Source of the DNA: Sweltsa coloradensis
Lineage: Eukaryota > Arthropoda > Insecta > Plecoptera > Chloroperlidae
Length of the DNA stretch: 64,000 bases
Assembly: GCA_024449915.1 (NCBI GenBank)
Contig: JAMZAV010000109.1
Coordinates: 372,001 to 436,000, forward strand
Direction: 5' to 3'
This document shows, piece after piece, positions 1 to 9,589 of the stretch (its first letter is position 1; each line of letters starts with the position of its first letter). Position numbers and translations under genes: made by a program. Below the pieces are notes generated by a model, which saw nothing but the letters and a program-made list of their open reading frames with translations, was not told the DNA's origin and ran no database searches.

Positions 1-1204
1 AGAACTGCCTTTCCAACTCTTTATCTCAATCAAGTTTACTTTTGCCCAGCAAGACTATAGCTAGTGTTTTTTGTAATTCCTAGTTCTGACAAAAAGCGAT
101 ACAAACTTAACCGTTACCAAATTGTGTGGCATAATTTGTACGTCACCACCTTATTATAATAAAGGGATGGAAACTTGTTAATAAGTGACTCTTCTCTTGC
201 TGCGTAATAAGCTTTATCTTGGATTATTCAAAGTTCGTCTCCATCGACTCCTCAATGGCCAACTCTGGTTGAAAGAGGGTCATAACTAACTCCAAGTGAT
301 GAGTTTCACTTTGCTCATACTTAGGGTAATCAGCTTAAGATACTGCGCTAGCGTCTTAATCCCACGAAGCAGTCTAGCTCAGGCGCAAACTTTGGATGCA
401 TGCACTGCTTTCTATTGTATTACGTTGATAATCAAGTTGGATTGCGGCCAACGGGGATCTTGAATATGTCACACGTTTTAAACTTAGTACGCATTCACGT
501 AATCCTGCTTGATGAGATTGGCGCAAAGGCGTGATTGGGTATACCGTGGTCGTCGGACGTCGTCGGGCGTCGTCGGAAGATGTCGTCGCGACGCAAGGCA
601 GTCGCTCAGAGAGAAATATTATGTAAGAACGAAGTAGGCTATACCCATATAGACGTAATTATATAAAACCTTAGACTTTCCATGAGAGAAAACGAATACA
701 CGCTTCCTTTTGGTTTACCGTGTAAATAAGTATTTAAATCCCAAAGATACCGCACGACCTCATAGTATTTTCGAGGACAAAATCAAAATCGAGCGAGTTT
801 TGATGTTTCCGGTTTTTGTGTCTTTCTGGTCTTTCTACAAATAATAAATTTTTCTATTTTGTTTATGTCTTAAATTTATACTTTATATGGTTTTGTTTCC
901 TTGAACGGGATTCGGGGGATCTCGAGAAACAATATCTAGATTGGGAATGTGAGCGTAGAGGTTTTGACAGTCGGATCGAGTCAGGTAGGGAAAAGAAGAG
1001 CACATAATATACTGAATGAAAAATGGATCATTGATATATTACTTGAGAAGAATCTTACATTATAATTTAATTCCAATTCATTTGTTTTATTTTGTGGCAT
1101 TTCTTATGCAAAATATAAAATAATAAATTTTCTGGACCGGCACCTCCACCAAAAAGGTATTTAAATCATGGACCAGCCACACCATCACCCTAGAAATATA
1201 TTTT
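1..1204. other. No gene recognised; mostly unique AT-rich DNA
   Basis: I see no exon, RNA gene or complete element here. A GC-richer patch around 540-610 repeats the motif GTCGTCGG several times. From about 1119 a short dispersed motif (GGACCGGCACCTCCACC) begins that also occurs near 4246 and 37374. The short open frames here show no family resemblance. Confidence 0.5.
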
Positions 1205-1559
1205 GCAAGCAGAATGTACCAAATATGATGTCTTGCGAACGCAATTTGATCTCTCCCATTCATATGAAGAACTTCTATCATATAATAACGGCGACAAACT
1301 TGCTAAATTTCTTATCCATAGTAATCTATTTAACAAAGTTTAATTCACATCATACACATTTCTTAATGTATTTATTTTCATTCACATACATAACTTTTAT
1401 TTTGCTAATAATTTCATCATCATCATTTTATTTTGTTATTAATGCACTTAGAAAACAATCTAATCATCAAACACACCATTAACTCATCTCTTAACTTTCA
1501 TTATCACAGGCGGCGCAATATGACCTAACCAGTTGAAGCGCCCTAGTTTCGCGCGTCGT
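1205..1559 (+). mobile_element. I-like LINE, 5'-truncated 3' end
   Basis: This holds the last codons of the LINE ORF2 followed by the family's AT-rich 3' UTR. It ends in the conserved tail (GGCGC stem, AACC(G/A)GTT-type core, GCGCC stem) and a CGTCGT run. The same order is seen after the ORF2 remnants at 48526-49131 and 26411-28414, which identifies it. Confidence 0.85.
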
Positions 1560-1562
1560 GTG

Positions 1563-1794
1563 ATAATCGTACAAAGCGATTTAAATGAAAAAGTCCACCT
1601 CGCAAACATCAACTAAGAGGGAAGTATATTTCTTCCCTAAACAAGAGGCGAGCTTTGGCAATTGTCGTCTTGGATACCTTCCGCTGTCCATTGACGACCT
1701 CCCCGACGACGATGACAATGACGCCCTAGGTTAGAGTGGTGCATTATGACCTAACGGTTGACGCGTCCTTAATCCAAACAAACCAAAAAAAAAA
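1563..1794 (+). mobile_element. SINE-like element, internally deleted
   Basis: It begins inside the family's 5' domain (AATCGT then AAAGCGATT), continues through the GAGGCGAGC and GACGACC blocks, then jumps directly to the 3' tail (GGTGCATTATGACC). It ends with CTTAATCCAAACAAACC and an A run. The central CGTGGCTGG block is missing. Confidence 0.8.
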
Positions 1795-2621
1795 CGCAAC
1801 GAAAGATGACAAAGACGATGACGAACGCGAAGTGAGAACCCCCCCCCCTCCCCCCTCCCTTCCCCGCGGCTGGTTCTGACCAGCATGGGCCCCTCCCCCC
1901 CCCCCCTTAGGCTAGAGTGGTGCATTATGACCTAACGGTTGACGCGTCCTTAAAGGGGCTAAAAACCCCAAAAATTAGTTTTTACCACGTGATCTATAGC
2001 ACAATACTACACATAAATGACCGTTTAAAAAATTTTATGTTGAAACTGTGATTTAACACGAATTTTTTATTTTTTTTGATCCAGAAATTGGTGAAAATTG
2101 GTTTTGGAAAAGTTCCTAAATCGGCTTTAACCTGCTTCTTTTTTGGTCCACAAAGATACTAGAGCATAGTACCAATCTAAAATGCCCCTTTATTACATCA
2201 TGTCTTGAAACTGTGCCCAAATATACCCTCAAACACGCAAAAATATGCATTCCAAAATCACATCCCATCTTGGTAATCAGCATATTTTGACCAAACTACT
2301 TGCCCAAATTTCAAAACAAAATATTAGAGGATTTACAGAAAAGGCTGTCGAGTACGTCAATAATGACCAGTATTTTTTTTAATCAAAATTCTCCAAGATC
2401 ACAGGGCTTAAAAATCGTCCCCATGTTATTTCTTATGGTAGATTTTTGACGATGGGACCTAGCTCGAAAAATGTCATGTTTGACAATTTTTTGGGAGGTC
2501 ATGGTGGTCCCAATAATTGTTCTGTTAATTGATAAATTCATTACTAGTTTGCCTGAATGAAATATATTTTTTGAGTTTAGCGGTTAAATACCCCTTTAAT
2601 CCAAATAAACAAAAAAAAAAA
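1795..2621 (+). mobile_element. SINE-like element split by a TTAA-flanked insertion
   Basis: The 5'-truncated central and 3' part runs to 1953. The tail resumes at 2596 with TTAATCCAAATAAAC and an A run. Other copies have the tail uninterrupted, so the middle (1954-2595) is a later insertion. Confidence 0.85.
1954..2595. mobile_element. piggyBac-like non-autonomous element, copy 1
   Basis: This 642-bp unit starts AGGGGCTAA and ends TACCCCT, giving short inverted ends. It is flanked on both sides by TTAA (1950-1953 and 2596-2599). The uninterrupted SINE tail elsewhere carries a single TTAA at this point, so the target duplication is exactly TTAA, the hallmark of piggyBac transposases. A second copy lies at 4460-5102. 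It has no coding capacity. Confidence 0.8.
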
Positions 2622-2747
2622 TCACCCTACCCGTGGCTGGTTCTGACCAGCACAGGCTCCTCCTCCCTATATCCCCTAGGCTAGAGTAGCGCATAATGAC
2701 CTGACGGTTGAATTCCCTTAATCCAAATAAACCCCAAAAAATTCCCC
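2622..2747 (+). mobile_element. SINE-like element, 3' fragment
   Basis: It begins in the CCCGTGGCTGGTTCTGACCAG block and runs through the tail to TTAATCCAAATAAACC and A residues. The tail has drifted (GCGCATAATGACC). Confidence 0.75.
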
Positions 2748-2845
2748 AAAACAGAAACAACTTCTATCATAACGGGAACAAACTTTCTAGATTTCTCATT
2801 CAAAGTAATTTATTAGACAAAATTTAATTCACGTCAAACACATTT

Positions 2846-3310
2846 AAGACTGTATGTCAAGCTCGGGCCAACTTTTTTTACAATGTTAAAGGACAATTAA
2901 AAAAAAACGCTCGATCGTCAAATCCAGCTAATTTCTCATACAGGACGTACTGCTTTTTGACCTTTGATTTTCATCCAAAAAAATCTGCATTTTTGGAAGT
3001 CTGTTCACAAAGGATGAGCGCGTGTCTCTATCAAAGCCGATTTTCAAATTTCAAATAATTGTCTCTTACACAAAATGAGGAAACTACTTCAAATTAACTG
3101 TTTGGTCTCATATTTGAGGTCAGTTAACAAGAAAAAGTGAGTAGTTATTTGAAAAATGTGCCTTGATACCAACTATTTCACATTCTTACATAACATTTTG
3201 GTGCAAACCCCAACCCGATAGGACAAATGATAAGAGCTTCCAAGTGATCCTGAATTTATCTCTGCGTTCTGCGTCAAAGCCTGGTTTTCTTGAGCTTAGC
3301 CAACAGTCTT
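2846..3310. mobile_element. Unclassified 465-bp inverted-repeat element
   Basis: It is inserted in the LINE 3' UTR. Its ends are AAGACTGT at the left and ACAGTCTT at the right, with weaker similarity extending about 20 bp further (AAGCTC on both sides). There is no reading frame of note. The target duplication is unclear, so the superfamily is not assigned. Confidence 0.55.
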
Positions 3311-3373
3311 AATTTATTATTCAAATAAATAATTTGTCTTTTGCTATCACCGTCATCTCCAAACTTATTGTCT

Positions 3374-3486
3374 TATTGATTGCGTCGGGGCCTGCAGGGT
3401 TGGCTTGGTCGCTTTGATTTAAAGTCCCCCACACTATATAACTGAGTGGGCAGACTCTAAATAAAATTTATTTATTTATTTATTTA
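3374..3486 (+). repeat. Short dispersed repeat (GCGTCGGGG family)
   Basis: It contains GCGTCGGGGCCTG, GGGTTGGCTTGGTCGC and GAGTGGGCAGACTCTAAATA, and ends in an ATTT-rich run. The same string occurs at 10735-10852 and, reversed, at 37620-37707. It interrupts the LINE 3' UTR just before TTTAAACTTAGAAAAC. Confidence 0.7.
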
Positions 3487-3610
3487 AACTTAGAAAACAA
3501 TAAAATCGTTAAACCCGCCATACTTTTTTCATTAACTTACAATATCACTGGCGGCGCAATATGCACTTACCGGTTGAAGCGCCCGAGTTTCTCACATCGT
3601 CTTATTCTGA

Positions 3611-3769
3611 ACTAAGACGATGACGCCTGCGACGTGAGAACCCTCCATTCCTCCCCTACCCGTGGCTGGTTCTGACCAGGATGGGCGTCTCCTCCCTAAA
3701 TCCCCTAAGCTAGAATGGCACATTATGACCTAACGGTTGACTCCCCTTAATAAAAAATAAATAAAAAAT
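3611..3769 (+). mobile_element. SINE-like element, 3' part
   Basis: The block GACGATGACGCCTGCGACGTGAGAA leads into CGTGGCTGGTTCTGACCAG, the GGCACATTATGACCTAACGG tail and an A-rich end. The 5' domain is missing. Confidence 0.75.
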
Positions 3770-3781
3770 CTCCCAAAAACC

Positions 3782-4057
3782 GGAAGAACTTCTATCATAA
3801 CGGCAACAAACTTTCTAGATTTCTTATTCAAAGTAATTTATTAATCAAAATTTAATTCATGTCAAACACATTTCATTTATCATTCAAATAAATAATTTGC
3901 CTTTTGCTATTACTATCATCTCCAAACTTTTTGTCTTTTTTAAACTTAGAAAACAATACAATCGTTAAACACGCCATACTCATTTCATTAACTTACAATA
4001 TCACAGGCGGTGCAATATGACCATATCGGTTGAAGCGCCCAAGTTTCTAACGTCGTC
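3782..4057 (+). mobile_element. I-like LINE 3' end
   Basis: This is an uninterrupted 3' UTR of the family, from GAACTTCTATCAT to the tail stem-loop (here GGTGC paired with GCGCC) and AACGTCGTC. It serves as the reference that exposes the insertions at 2846-3486. Confidence 0.8.
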
Positions 4058-4068
4058 TTTTGTATTGG

Positions 4069-4220
4069 GACTATGACACCCGCGACGTGAGAACCCTCAT
4101 TCCTCCCCTTATCCCGTGGCTGGTTCTGACCAGCACGGGCCCCTCTATCAAATATCCCTTTAGGGTAGAGTGGTGCATTATGACCTAACGGTTGACGCGT
4201 CCTCAATCCAATAAACCAAA
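4069..4220 (+). mobile_element. SINE-like element, 3' part
   Basis: It contains GCGACGTGAGAACCC, the CGTGGCTGGTTCTGACCAG block and the tail GGTGCATTATGACC, ending CCTCAATCCAATAAACC. It abuts the LINE tail on its left, as several other pairs in this window do. Confidence 0.75.
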
Positions 4221-4455
4221 TCCTACACATAATATAATTAAATATCTGGACCGGCACCTCCACCAAACGAGTATTTTTGTATATGTGTATTTTTAATTTA
4301 ATCCAATTATATATACACAGCATATACAACTTACACATACAACAGCATTCACAGCATACATAGAGGGTCCTGGAGCGGCCCCTCCACCATCGCCCATGAA
4401 ATATATTTTCTTATTACCCAAAAATCGGGTTCCTTTTTTGACTTTGGGTAGGTCC
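4221..4455. repeat. Dispersed repeat with GGACCGGCACCTCCACC motif
   Basis: The motif ATCTGGACCGGCACCTCC at about 4243 is shared with 1134, 7465 and 37371. A second degenerate copy (GGAGCGGCCCCTCCACC) lies near 4374. The sequence ACCCAAAAATCGGGT at about 4418 resembles AAAATCGGGTACCCG near 37460. Class unknown. Confidence 0.45.
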
Positions 4456-4459
4456 TTAA

Positions 4460-5102
4460 AGGGGCTAAAAACCCCAAAACTTATTTTTTACCAAGTGATC
4501 TATAGCTCAATACTACACTTAAATGACCGTTTAAAAAATGTATCTTGTAACTGTGATTTAACACGAATTTTTTAATTTTTTTGATCCAGAAATTGGCGAA
4601 AATTGGTGTTTTGGAAAATTTCCTAAATTGGCTTTAACCTGCTTCTTTTTTGGTCCACATAGATACTAGAGCATAGTACCAATCTAATATGCCCATGTTT
4701 TACATCGTGTCTTGAAACTGTGCCTAAATATACCCTCAAACACGCAAAAATATACATTCCAAAATCACACCCCATCTTAGTAATCAGCATATTTTAACCG
4801 AACTACTTGCCCAAATTACAAAACAAAATATAGAGAATTTACAGAAAAGGCTGTCGAGTACGTCAATAATGGCCAAGATTTTTTTGGATCAAAATCCTCC
4901 AAGGTCACGGGGCATAAAGATCGTCCCCATGTTATTTCTTATGGTAGATTTTTGCCGATGGGACCTAGCTCGTAAAATGTCATGTTTGACAATTTTTTGG
5001 GAGGTCATGGTGGCTCCAATAATTTTTCTGTTAGTTGCTAAATTCATTACTAGTAAGCCTGAATGAAATATATTTTTTGAGTTTAGCGGTTAAAATACCC
5101 CT
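4460..5102. mobile_element. piggyBac-like non-autonomous element, copy 2
   Basis: This 643-bp unit matches the unit at 1954-2595 closely over its whole length. It has the same AGGGGCTA and TACCCCT ends and TTAA on both sides (4456-4459 and 5103-5106). The short open frame at its right half carries stops in the other copy and is not a gene. Confidence 0.8.
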
Positions 5103-5235
5103 TTAATAATTACCCAATCCGAAATTTCAGGTACCCGCACACTTTTAATCTAAATATATGGAATATCCGAAAACCCGCGTTCATTTATAGACGGGTATGT
5201 AGATAAGATTAATGCATAACATTTGTACTGTTTCC

Positions 5236-5330
5236 CCCGTCTGGCACCGGGATAGAATTTGGCCGGAGCATTGCTCTGCCTATCGTAAAAGGTGAAAAAA
5301 AGGAGAAAAGTAAATCTCGCAAACATTAAA
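5236..5330 (+). mobile_element. SINE-like element, diverged 5' fragment
   Basis: It matches only the 5' domain: CCCGTCTGG, GATAGAATTTGGCC, then ATCGTAAAAGGTG and CTCGCAAACAT. It is more diverged than other copies and so probably older. Confidence 0.65.
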
Positions 5331-5549
5331 AAGTATGTTTGCGTTTTGTGCGCGCGTGTTATAGAAGGTTGCACAGCATTGAAACTTGCCATTCATAGGT
5401 AGAGCTTGATTTGTAGGTTCCACCAAGTGATTTCTTCTTCATATCTCTGAAGATAAACTGTGCAATAAGCTCAAAACTTAGGAATTTTAATTTAAATGAC
5501 AATCGTCACGGCGTATTCCGACATCCAGGTTTTGATAAGCTAGAAGGCT

Positions 5550-5682
5550 ATGTAGGGGAGAGTTTTACTCTCCGAAACCAGAGACAACGAGCTCTGGCGG
5601 CGACGTGAGAAACGTCCCTCATTTCCTTCACCCTCTGCCCGTGACTGGATCTGTGGTGGTGTCATCCCAACATTCCCTCCCT
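5550..5682 (+). mobile_element. SINE-like element, rearranged central fragment
   Basis: It contains GTTTTACTCTCCGAAACCAGAG, a shortened GGCGACGTGAGAAACG and a degenerate version of the GGCTGGTTCTG block. It runs directly into the next copy without its own tail. Confidence 0.55.
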
Positions 5683-6108
5683 CATCTGGGCCCGGGGTAG
5701 AATTGGCCCAGAGCATGGCTCTGCTAATCGTAAAAGGCGATTCAAGAGAAAAGTCCACCTCGCAAACATCAGCTAGTATGAAGGGTAGTATTTTACTCTC
5801 CGAAAATAACACATTTCATAATTTATTTATTTTCATTCACATAAATAACTTTAACTTTAATTATCACAGGCGGCGCAATATGACCTAACCGGTTGAAGCG
5901 CCCTAGTTTCTCACGCCGTCGACTCCCCGAAAATAGAGGCGAGCTCTGGCAATCGTCGTCGGATACCTTGCCACCTTCCCCCGACGACGATGTCGACAAT
6001 GACACCACGAACGCTGACGAAGACAATGATGACCGCGACGTGAGAACTCCCTTTCCTCTCCTTACCCGTGGCTGGTTCTGACCAGCATGGACTCCTCCCT
6101 CCCCCCCA
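5683..6108 (+). mobile_element. SINE-like element interrupted by a LINE tail
   Basis: The 5' domain (TCTGGGCCCGGGGTAG, GCTAATCGTAAAAGGCGATTC) runs to 5808. A 113-bp LINE tail then intervenes and the SINE resumes at 5922. The target ACTCYCCGAAAATA is duplicated at 5795-5808 and 5922-5935. The tail block is missing, and the next copy begins at 6109. Confidence 0.85.
5809..5921 (+). mobile_element. I-like LINE, 113-bp 5'-truncated copy with target duplication
   Basis: It contains only the end of the 3' UTR, the GGCGC...GCGCC tail and ACGCCGTCG. It is flanked by a 14-bp duplication (13 of 14 identical) of SINE sequence, which fixes the 3' terminus of the LINE as the short GTC/TCG run and shows target-primed reverse transcription. 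Confidence 0.85.
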
Positions 6109-6570
6109 TACCCGTCTGGGCCCGGGGTAGAATTGGCCCAGAGCGTGGCTCTGCTAATCGTAAAAGGCGATTCACGAGAAAAAGTCCACCTCGCAAACAT
6201 CAGCTAGAAAGAGCGGAATATCTTTTTCCCCGAAACTAGAGGCGAGCTCTGACAATCGTCGTCCGGGACCTTGCCCCCTTCTCTTGACGACCCCTTGGCG
6301 ACGATGACAATGACAAAACGAACGATGACAAAGACGATTACGACCGCGACGTGAGAAACCCCCCTTCCTCCTCTTACCCGTGGCTGGTTCTGACCAGCAT
6401 GGGCCCCTCCTTCCCCCCCCTTAGGTAAGAGTGGTGCATTATGACCTAACGGTTGACGCGTCCTTAATCCAAATAAACCAAAATCCTCCCCCCCCCCACG
6501 CCCCTTTAAGGTTAGAGTGGTGCATTATGATCTAACGGTTGACGCGTCCTTAATCCAAATAAACCAAAAA
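6109..6570 (+). mobile_element. SINE-like element, full length with duplicated tail
   Basis: It runs from CCCGTCTGGGCCCGG through all internal blocks to the tail GGTGCATTATGACCTAACGG and AATCCAAATAAACC near 6480. A second tail (GGTTAGAGTGGTGC to AAATAAACC) repeats at 6509-6570, as a tail-to-tail fragment. Confidence 0.85.
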
Positions 6571-6706
6571 TTTTACTAGCACTATCATCTCCAAACTTTT
6601 TGTCTTTTGTAAATCTAGAAAACAATATGATCATTTCATTTACTTACAATATATCACAGGCGGCGCAATATGACTTTATCGATTGAAGCGTCCGAGTTTC
6701 TCACGT
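6571..6706 (+). mobile_element. I-like LINE 3' end fragment
   Basis: It has TCATCTCCAAACTTTTTGTC, the AAACAATATGATCAT block and the tail with a drifted core (TTTATCGATTGAAGCGTCC), ending CTCACGTC. Confidence 0.75.
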
Positions 6707-6819
6707 CATTTAATTTTTGGTTGCATGTTGACATTTCGTACACAAAATATAATTAAATATCAGGACCGGCAGTTTCCAGTTTCCAGTTCCAGAATTCCAG
6801 TTAGTGAGGAACCTGCTTT

Positions 6820-7463
6820 GGAAAAAAGAGGTGCCAAGGCGATGCAAACTTTTAATATACAAAGCATATTTTGTACTGGCACTCACATATTTGGTGCAGT
6901 GATATGGCCATCAGTTAGGGGTAAAGAAGAAAGACAAATTCAAGATGCGGTTATGAAATTTTTAAAGAGTGTAATGGGAGTTACGAAATATGATAAGATG
7001 GGGAGCATGAAGAAAGAACTAGAATTAGAGAGCTTAAACTATATGCTAGGGAAAGAAAGGCTAAAGTAGTTTGGAAACATGAAGAGGATGCAGAAGGACA
7101 GGATTCCGAAGATAAAGTATGAACAAGACGCAGGAAACCAACAGAGAAAAAGAGAAAGGTCCAGACTGAGATGGGAATAAGTTAAAGCAATGGATTCGAA
7201 AAGGAGAAATGCTGCTTGGGAAAGGATTAACCAGGAAAGAGGTTGGGAAGAACGAAAAATATGGCAAAACTGGTGGAGGTCCCTGAGGAAGAAGACAGTG
7301 AAGAGGAAGAAAGTGAAGTAGATGATTCAGAGGAAGAAAAAGATGATGTGCGGGAGAAGCGTTAGGCATGGCTACTTGGCTTCGATAAGCCCGGGGAGCC
7401 AGGAATGTGGTGGGAACCTTCCACCCCCTACCCGACTGAGTTGGAAATAGGGTTCGATATTAA
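6820..7463 (+). mobile_element. RTE-like LINE, C-terminal remnant
   Basis: Translation in pieces gives GVTKYDKM, then RLK stop FGNMKRMQKDRIP, RSRLRWE and WERINQERGWEERKIW. This pattern of W/R-rich repeats is common at the C-terminus of RTE-type and similar LINE ORFs. Stops and frameshifts break it. A second copy of its last 340 bp lies at 46826-47160, including the non-coding end TGTGGTGGGA and GGAAATAGGGTT. Confidence 0.6.
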
Positions 7464-8721
7464 TTAATCTGGACCGGCACAACATGGAGATTTAATATTC
7501 TTCAACAGATTCACGAGTGGGGTTTTAGAGGGCACATGCCAAAATTTTAGAAAACTTTTTAAAAGATAGAATTTTCAAAGTGTGTGTTAACAATGTACTG
7601 TCCGACTTGTTCTCACTGGAAACAGGTGTACCACAAGGTTCGGTCTTGTCGGTATCACTATTTGCTATTGGCATAAACAGTGTTGTGGATTGTATCCCAT
7701 AAGAGCCTAATGTCGTGCCCATTTTTCGATGACCTGGGAATCTTCTACAGATCAGTAAATTTATCAACAGCTCAAAGAAATGTAAAAAGTGGATTGAACA
7801 ATATAAGTGAATGGGCTAGAAAGCGGGGGACACGATTCTCTCCCGAAAAGACTCAGTGCATTCACTTTTGTCGTCTTCAAGGAATTCAAAATGAACCACA
7901 ACTCTCGTTTAACAATAAAGTAATTCACTTAAAACCAAATGTCCGTCTTCTCGGCATGTTGAAAAGCTAAATTGGAGCACCACGTTGTTGAGTTACGCAA
8001 AAGATGTCTCAGCAATACATCGTGGGGTGCAGATTGGACTTGCATGTTGAGAATTTACGGATCTCTAGTTTGCCAAGATCCAAGATTCAAGATGGACTAT
8101 GAATGTTTCATATACTCTTCAGCATGTTACACAATCCTTAAACTTCTAGACACTGTCCACCATTGTGGTCTTCGTCTGGCTCTTAATGCATTTCGAACAA
8201 GCCCAGTAGTCAGCTTGTATGCCGAGTCAGTGTGTCCTCTTTGGCATAACGTCGAAACCTGTTGATGGGTATATACGTCATGAAAATTAAATCTATGCCT
8301 AACCATCCAGCAAATCGAGATGTTTTTAATGTGAAATATGTCAGACACTTTGATAACAAACCCATGGCAACCCTTTTTTGTTTAATCTTATAGATTTTAA
8401 TCTGCCAACAGTTTTTAATTTTGTTTTTAGCAATAACCCGCCCTGGTCTATACCAGAGCCGATTATTCTATTCCACCTTTGTCGTTTTGATAAAAACTCT
8501 ACTTGGTATTCACAGATGGCTCCAAAATTGACAACAAGGTTGGAAGTGACTTTTATTGTTCCACTTTAACTGAACGTTTCAGGCTAAGCGACGTGTGTTC
8601 AGTTTTCACTGCAGAGTTATTCGGCATCCGTGAAGCTCTTAAATACATTCTACTTTGTCGTTGTGGAGAATACCTCTTGTGTTCAGATAGCTTAAATTCA
8701 CTTCAAGCTATAAAACACATG

Positions 8722-9101
8722 GTTCTCGATTTGTTTAGTCGGGAAACACTCCCGTAGGTGTAATTGATATTATTTACTACAATTCAGAAATTAAAAACGT
8801 CCGACCCAAACCTACCTACGGGAGTGTTTCCCGACTAAACAAATCGAGAAATAAACCCTCGCTCATACCTGCGTAAGGTAATGACATTATAATTAATGTT
8901 TGGTGGTCAGTTCAAAGGCAGCAGATATTCGTTGCAGTACTGTTCCATCCATACAGATGTATAATGCAACTACAATTCAGTGCTTAAAATGTACCCGTCC
9001 TGATGGTCTAGTGGTTAAGACGCCTGTCTGGAATGCGGGAGATCCGTGGTTCGATTCCCGGTTGGGGCGGACTTTTTTAATTTCTGAATTGTAGTAAATA
9101 A
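8722..9101. mobile_element. Foldback element with a tRNA-like segment
   Basis: It is flanked by a perfect 13-bp duplication of LINE sequence (TATAAAACACATG at 8709-8721 and 9102-9114). Inside, 8723-8759 is the exact reverse complement of 8814-8850 (37 of 37). Independently, 8767-8803 is the reverse complement of 9068-9104, across the right junction, with one mismatch. A tRNA-like segment with a T6 run lies at 8997-9078. The duplication length fits a LINE-mobilised SINE; the internal palindromes do not fit a standard one. Confidence 0.7.
8997..9072 (+). pseudogene. tRNA-like segment (SINE part, not a functional tRNA)
   Basis: It has an A-box-like GGTCTAGTGGTTAAGAC arm, an anticodon stem CCTGT with GCGGG around the loop CTGGAAT, and the B-box-like GGTTCGATTCCC. 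The acceptor stem pairs for only four bases (GTCC with GGAC) and the T stem has mismatches. A TTTTTT run follows at once, as for RNA polymerase III termination. It lies inside a mobile element. Confidence 0.55.
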
Positions 9102-9123
9102 TATAAAACACATGCATTCAAGT

Positions 9124-9275
9124 TCAATGACGACCGCGACGTGAGAACCCCCTTTCCTCCCCTTAGCCGTGGCTGGTTCTGACCAGCATGTGCCCCCCCC
9201 CCCCCCCCCTACGTTAGAGTGGTGCATTATACCTAACAGTTGACGCGTCCCTAATCAAAATAAACCAAAATAATA
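9124..9275 (+). mobile_element. SINE-like element, 3' part, 30 bp upstream of an SK exon
   Basis: It starts at CAATGACGACCGCGACGTGAGAA and runs through the GGCTGGTTCTGACCAGCATG block, a long C run and the tail to AAATAAACCAAAA. It ends about 30 bp before the splice acceptor of the exon at 9305. Confidence 0.8.
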
Positions 9276-9304
9276 ACCTAGCACTCGTACTGTCTCCTCC
9301 CCAG

Positions 9305-9589
9305 CTGTCATGATTGACAACTGCGCGGACGACTGGCGGATAGCGATGACCTGGCAGCGCATCAGTCAGATCGGCCTGGAGCTGGCGATCTGCGCCGTCC
9401 ACCCTATACCCGGCAAGTACACCTTCAAGTGGACGACGAAGCTGGCGAACAAGGGAGGCGACATCGGGGTCCAGATGGTGCCCTACGACGTGGCCCTCTC
9501 GCTGCCCATGTTCCTGAGACTCTATCTCATATGTCGCGTCATGTTGCTGCATAGCAAGCTCTTCACAGACGCCTCCTCCCGGAGTATAG
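9305..9589 (+). CDS. SK channel exon: S3, S4 and start of the S4-S5 linker
   Basis: This is an internal exon of a small-conductance calcium-activated potassium channel, a plasma-membrane K+ channel opened by calmodulin. The acceptor is CTCCCCAG|CT and the donor AG|GTATGT. It enters with two bases finishing a codon and leaves with one base. It reads [13 protein letters not shown], a helix ending [10 protein letters not shown], the loop [14 protein letters not shown], then [20 protein letters not shown] and [10 protein letters not shown], which match SK S3, the S3-S4 loop and S4. Exons encoding the N-terminus, S1 and S2 are not in this window. The family match is unmistakable. Confidence 0.97.

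Larger units (their letters stand above)
2751..3602 (+). mobile_element. I-like LINE 3' end carrying two nested insertions
   Basis: The LINE 3' UTR is recognisable at 2757-2845, 3311-3376 and 3487-3602, ending in the conserved tail and ACATCGTC. Comparison with the clean copy at 3782-4057 shows that 2846-3310 and about 3377-3486 are later insertions. Confidence 0.8.
7474..9123 (+). mobile_element. I-like LINE ORF2 remnant (RT, connection, RNase H)
   Basis: Reverse-transcriptase motif B reads GVPQGSVLS (about 7625) and the catalytic motif region reads FDDLGIFYRS (about 7727). Downstream come the thumb-like KLNW...HHVVELRKR region and the RNase H start TDGSKIDN (about 8510), its glutamate segment FTAELF and CSDSLNSLQAI. 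Frameshifts near 7970 and 8265 break it. At 8722 a 380-bp element is inserted; only nine further bases of LINE follow it before a SINE fragment begins. A pseudogene-grade copy. Confidence 0.85.

Noticed and set aside
1168..1482. 104-codon open frame
   Set aside because: It runs through the LINE 3' UTR out of the ORF2 frame.
5823..6200. Long minus-strand open frames in SINE copies
   Set aside because: The same frames recur in every SINE copy with differing stops; they are shadows of a GC-rich non-coding repeat.
8997..9072. Functional tRNA gene
   Set aside because: The acceptor and T stems have several mismatches, and the unit lies inside a mobile element with target duplications.
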